10,447 bases of DNA, taken from UMGS1474 sp050946775 (GTDB lineage: Bacteria; Bacillota; Clostridia; Oscillospirales; Acutalibacteraceae). This document shows, piece after piece, positions 7,841 through 10,447 of the stretch. The DNA lies in assembly GCA_050946775.1 (NCBI GenBank), contig JBMNVL010000069.1, positions 1 through 10,447 of the forward strand, in the 5' to 3' direction. Position 1 is the first letter of the stretch, and every line of letters begins with the position of its first letter. The notes beneath the pieces are model-generated. The model had not been told where the DNA came from, searched no databases, and saw only the letters and a list, made by a program, of their open reading frames with translations. The position numbers and the translations under genes were made by a program.

Positions 7841-7862
7841 GGCCAAAAAGGAGGTCGTGCCC

Positions 7863-8714
7863 ATGGCCCAGCGGATGCAGATCCATACCGATTATGACAA
7901 CATCACCCGGCTGAACAACCGGGATTTTCTGGCTTTTCAATCCATTCTCAATCTTATGGAATCGGGTGCCACTCACCAGTCGCGCGGGTATTATCTGGCG
8001 CGGGAAAAATGCCCGTACGCGGTCTTCTTTTATTGCTTTCAGGGCGGCGGCAAGCTGTTATACAACAACGAGACGTATTCCTTTTCCAGCGGCGATACCG
8101 TGATCCTTCCGGCCGGGACCAGCCACATCCTGTCCAGCGATCCCGACGACCCGTTTTTGACCTATTGGATCAACGTGCGCGGCAGCGGCGTGGACGGACT
8201 GCTGGATACTTACGGCATCGTGGAGCCGACGGTGTTTTATCACACCGACACCGGCACCCTGATCCAGGGATACCGCCATATGCTCAACGCCGACATGCCC
8301 GCCATGGAGATCATCTCCAACGCCCTGCTGCAACTGACCGCCATCGTCCACGCCTGTGTGCTGCCCTCGGCGCAGGAGCGCTATACCACCAACCATCTGG
8401 CGCTGGCGATCAAGACCGGACTGGACAACCATCTGCCCGATCCCGATCTGTCGATCACGGCGATTGCCAAGTCGCTGGGGATCACCGCTTCCAAGGCCAG
8501 CAAGATCTTTACCGCCGTTTACGGCATCGGCCCGAAGGAATACGTCACCCGTCAGCGGATCAGCAACAGCCGGCTGCTGCTGCGCTCCACCAATCTGTCG
8601 ATCAAGCAGATCGCCTCGTCGATGGGATTTACCGACAGCAACTATTTTTCGTGGTATTTCAAGAAAAACACCGGACAGTCGCCCCGGGAATTCCGCAAAA
8701 ACAAAGCCTTTTGA
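7863..8714 (+). CDS. AraC-family transcriptional regulator with cupin sensor domain
   Basis: 283 residues, the usual family size. The N-terminal half (about 45-110) is a cupin-like sensor barrel, with the characteristic GDTVILPAGTSH at 78-89 that forms the sugar pocket in AraC-type proteins. The C-terminal half holds two helix-turn-helix motifs, at about 197-218 and 245-266. The second lies in the family signature IASSMGFTDSNYFSWYFKK (250-268), followed by TGQSPREFRK. The start is ATG at 7863 with GGAGG 8 nt upstream. The gene is divergent from the dockerin-bearing glycosidase and shares its promoter region, so it is most likely an activator of that gene responding to a sugar released from its substrate. 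The inducer is not readable from sequence. No N-terminal membrane segment is present. Confidence 0.95.
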   Translation: MAQRMQIHTDYDNITRLNNRDFLAFQSILNLMESGATHQSRGYYLAREKCPYAVFFYCFQGGGKLLYNNETYSFSSGDTVILPAGTSHILSSDPDDPFLTYWINVRGSGVDGLLDTYGIVEPTVFYHTDTGTLIQGYRHMLNADMPAMEIISNALLQLTAIVHACVLPSAQERYTTNHLALAIKTGLDNHLPDPDLSITAIAKSLGITASKASKIFTAVYGIGPKEYVTRQRISNSRLLLRSTNLSIKQIASSMGFTDSNYFSWYFKKNTGQSPREFRKNKAF

Positions 8715-8796
8715 AAAAACCGCCTTAGGCCAAGGGACGATCGTCATAAGGAAGTTTTCACCGCATAGCCGGTGGTGAGTAAGTGCGCAGTCAAAA

Positions 8797-8853
8797 AGAA
8801 AACGAGCTGAGATAAAGGATCGAAAAAAAGATCATTTTCTCAGCTCGTTTTTT
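8797..8853. terminator. Bidirectional intrinsic terminator
   Basis: A perfect 14-bp stem (8799-8812 with 8838-8851, core ACGAGCTGAGA) encloses a 25-nt loop that contains a second small GATC/GATC pairing. The plus strand ends in six T residues (8848-8853) for the AraC-type gene. The minus strand continues TTTTCTTTTT past the stem for relA. The position between convergent genes fits termination in both directions. It is 85 nt past the AraC stop codon and about 230 nt past the relA stop codon. Confidence 0.87.
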
Positions 8854-9009
8854 ATGAATTGACGGCTGCACCGTCATGATTTGGCTTCGCCGTGATTTGC
8901 ACTTTTGTGCATGAATTGAATGGCGCCCTATGCGCCGCAGCGCAATTCACGTGCCGAAGGCACAATTCATGACCGAAAGTCAATTCACGCGCCGACAGGC
9001 GCCATTCAT
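8854..9009. repeat. Ordered array of RTGAWTT 7-mers and variable mini-hairpins
   Basis: Four 7-mers on the plus strand (8854 ATGAATT, 8876 ATGATTT, 8892 GTGATTT, 8911 ATGAATT) are followed by four inverted copies (8944 AATTCAC, 8964 AATTCAT, 8982 AATTCAC, 9003 CATTCAT). Between them lie self-complementary segments of different sequence: GACGG/CCGTC, GGC/GCC, GCAC/GTGC, a central GGCGC/GCGCC or GCGC/GCGC alternative, GTGCC/GGCAC, GAC/GTC and GCGCC/GGCGC, mostly with loops of 3-5 nt. Apart from the longer central segment, every stem starts with G and ends with C. The 7-mers of the two halves can pair with each other in nested order. It lies in the predicted 3' untranslated region of relA. I know no named family that fits. 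It is not a CRISPR array: the repeats are 7 nt, inverted midway, and the 'spacers' are hairpins. Confidence 0.85.
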
Positions 9010-9062
9010 TTCGGCGCGGCATATCTTATACCCAAAACACTTCTTTATCTCGCCGCGCCGAA
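9010..9062. repeat. 11-bp perfect inverted repeat downstream of relA
   Basis: TTCGGCGCGGC (9010-9020) and GCCGCGCCGAA (9052-9062) are exact inverted copies around a 31-nt AT-rich loop. The element starts 20 nt past the relA stop codon and directly abuts the last 7-mer of the array. On the minus strand the stem is not followed by a T run, so it is not a classical terminator. It could act as a 3'-end RNA stabiliser or be an outer part of the array element. Confidence 0.8.
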
Positions 9063-9081
9063 GTGCCGAAGGCGGTTTCGC

Positions 9082-10447
9082 TTACGTCGAATAGCCGTGG
9101 CGTTCCACCGACTGGACGCCCGGGATCTTTTGCAGACGGTTGATCACCGACTGCAGATGCTCCACGCTGCCGACGCCCACCGTGACGCTCAGATAGGCCA
9201 TGCCTTCCTTGGGCTCGCGGGCGTGGAAATCGTGGATGGCCACGTGCATGGCGCCCAGCTGTGCCGTCACGTCCATCAGCAGGCCCTGCCGGTCGGTGGC
9301 GGTAATCAGCAGCGTCGCGCGGAATTCCGCCCGCACGGCGTTTTCCCATTCCACCTTGACCCAGCGCTCCGGCTCGGCGGCTTTGGAGAGATCGGCCGGC
9401 ACGTTGACGCAATCCCGCTTATGCACCGACACGCCGAAGCCGCGGGTGATAAAGCCGATGATGGCGTCGCCCGGCACCGGGTTGCAGCAGCGGGCGAACT
9501 TGACCAGACAGTTGTCCATGTCCTCGATGACGACGCCGCCGTTGTTATGCCGCTCCTTGACGGGGCGCAGGGCCTCCACCGTCCGTTCTTCCTGCTTGAC
9601 CTGCCGCTGATAGTCTTCCTTCATCCGCGGGATCAGCCGGGACAACAGCACCCCGCCGTATCCGATGGCGGCGTAAAAATCATCCAGCGTTTCACAATGC
9701 TGCTTTTTCGCCTGCGCCAGCAGGTACTCGTTGAGCTGCTCGTCGGTGAAGCGGATAGCGTTGCGGGACAACTCCCGCTCCAGCTCGGCGCGGCCCTGCT
9801 CGATGTTTTCCTCCCGCCGCTCCTTTTTGAACCAGGAGCGGATCTTGTTGCGCGCCTCGCCGGTCTTGACGAAGGTCAGCCAGTCCCGGCTGGGACCGTG
9901 ACCGGCCGCCGAGGTGGTCAAAATCTCGACGATCTCGCCGGTCTTGACCGGATAATCGAGCGGAACGATCCGCCCGTCGGCCTTGGCGCCGACCATCCGG
10001 TTGCCAACGGCGGAGTGGATGGCGTAAGCAAAATCCACCACCGTGGCGCCCACCGGCAAGGTGATCACGTCGCCCTTGGGCGTGAAGACGAAGACGTCGT
10101 CGCTGGACAGGTCGGTCTTGATGGAGCGCACGATATCCTCGGCGTCGTCCACGTCCTGCTGGCTTTCGATAAACTGCCGGATCCACGCCAGACGCTCCTC
10201 CAGCTTATCCTTGCGCTGGATACCCAGCTTGTATTTCCAATGCGCCGCGATACCGTATTCCGCTGTATAATGCATATCCCAGGTGCGGATCTGCACCTCG
10301 AAGGGTATCTTCTCCTTGCTGATGACGGTGGTGTGCAGCGACTGGTACATATTGGCCTTGGGCGTGGAGATATAGTCCTTGAACCGGTTGGGCAGCGGGC
10401 GGAACATATCGTGGACGATGCCCAGCACGTTGTAGCAATCGTTGACG
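9082..10447 (-). CDS. relA: RelA/SpoT-family (p)ppGpp synthetase/hydrolase, C-terminal part
   Basis: 454 residues are visible; the 5' part lies beyond the window end. The frame is open up to 10447, reading VNDCYNVLGIVHDMFRPLPN, which is the inside of the synthetase domain and not a true start. In order: end of the synthetase domain (1-73) with KDYISTPKANMYQSLHTT and the EVQIRT motif at 50-55; a TGS domain (about 116-176, DVFVFTPKGDVITLPVGATV); a helical region; a Cys-rich zinc-finger-like domain with CLVKFARCCNPVPGD (Cys at 313, 320, 321; another at 346); and an ACT domain (about 370-454) ending in HGYST. This is the standard long Rel layout, which makes or degrades the stringent-response alarmone on ribosomes. 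The hydrolase domain is not visible, so bifunctionality is inferred from the family in Firmicutes. Stop TAA at 9084-9082. The next gene is convergent. Confidence 0.97.
   Translation of the reverse strand, partial: VNDCYNVLGIVHDMFRPLPNRFKDYISTPKANMYQSLHTTVISKEKIPFEVQIRTWDMHYTAEYGIAAHWKYKLGIQRKDKLEERLAWIRQFIESQQDVDDAEDIVRSIKTDLSSDDVFVFTPKGDVITLPVGATVVDFAYAIHSAVGNRMVGAKADGRIVPLDYPVKTGEIVEILTTSAAGHGPSRDWLTFVKTGEARNKIRSWFKKERREENIEQGRAELERELSRNAIRFTDEQLNEYLLAQAKKQHCETLDDFYAAIGYGGVLLSRLIPRMKEDYQRQVKQEERTVEALRPVKERHNNGGVVIEDMDNCLVKFARCCNPVPGDAIIGFITRGFGVSVHKRDCVNVPADLSKAAEPERWVKVEWENAVRAEFRATLLITATDRQGLLMDVTAQLGAMHVAIHDFHAREPKEGMAYLSVTVGVGSVEHLQSVINRLQKIPGVQSVERHGYST

Larger units (their letters stand above)
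8715..9081. other. Convergent intergenic region between the AraC-type gene and relA
   Basis: No coding sequence is supported in these 367 bases. They hold, in order: a 10-bp palindrome GACGATCGTC (8736-8745); a small CACCG/CGGTG hairpin (8759-8774); the bidirectional terminator (8797-8853); the 7-mer/hairpin array (8854-9009); and an 11-bp inverted repeat (9010-9062). Because the only T-tract terminator lies on the AraC side, the relA transcript would run through the whole array. The AraC transcript would stop before it. Confidence 0.75.

Noticed and set aside
7742..7864. Start of the glycosidase at ATG 7864
   Set aside because: It would extend through both divergent promoters and onto the AraC start codon, and would put about 40 non-signal residues before a perfect signal peptide.
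8736..8745. 10-bp palindrome GACGATCGTC after the AraC gene as an operator
   Set aside because: It is downstream of a gene end, with no promoter nearby, and is short enough to arise by chance.
8854..9009. CRISPR array
   Set aside because: The repeated unit is only 7 nt, flips orientation midway, and the intervening segments are self-complementary rather than unique spacers. No cas gene is present in the window.
9010..9062. 11-bp inverted repeat as the relA intrinsic terminator
   Set aside because: The loop is 31 nt and no T run follows the stem on the minus strand.

Overview
The window looks like chromosomal DNA of an uncultured, fairly GC-rich gut or rumen Firmicute, probably Clostridia of the Oscillospiraceae/Ruminococcaceae type. 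The signs are strong AGGAGG ribosome binding sites, extended -10 promoters, a long RelA/SpoT protein, an HdeD-like/MMPL/heptad-repeat envelope operon under a TetR regulator, and a secreted glycosidase with a type I dockerin. The taxonomic assignment is inference. No rRNA, tRNA, CRISPR array, transposase or phage gene was seen.

Layout. (1) Positions 1-3893, minus strand: a three-gene envelope operon. It runs from a HdeD/DUF308-like six-helix membrane protein, through an MMPL/RND transporter, to a secreted or anchored protein with Leu-x-x-Gly heptad repeats that leaves the window at position 1. Both gene junctions are 4-bp ATGA overlaps, so the genes are probably translationally coupled. (2) Positions 3921-4637: an imperfect palindrome over the operon's -10 box, a strong intrinsic terminator, and a TetR-type regulator gene with its own good promoter. 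The simplest reading is that the TetR protein represses the operon through the palindrome. (3) Positions 4643-7741, minus strand: a ~1030-residue secreted glycoside hydrolase resembling family 95 (alpha-L-fucosidase/galactosidase clan). It carries a discoidin (F5/8C) domain near the N-terminus and a dockerin at the C-terminus. (4) Positions 7863-8714, plus strand: a divergent AraC-type regulator with a cupin sensor. The two share a ~120-bp intergenic region with two promoters and a 12-bp palindrome, so the AraC protein probably controls the glycosidase in response to a sugar. (5) Positions 8715-9081: a convergent intergenic region. (6) Positions 9082-10447, minus strand: the C-terminal part of a RelA/SpoT (p)ppGpp enzyme.

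The most unusual element is in the convergent intergenic region. After a bidirectional terminator (8797-8853) lies an ordered array (8854-9009) of eight 7-mers of consensus RTGAWTT, four in one orientation and four inverted. They are separated by short segments that differ in sequence, yet six of the seven are cleanly self-complementary; the central one is longer and can form either of two hairpins. The two halves can also pair with each other, giving a multi-branched cruciform or RNA structure. An 11-bp perfect inverted repeat (9010-9062) separates it from the relA stop codon. I know no named repeat family that fits; it is the best candidate for something undescribed here.
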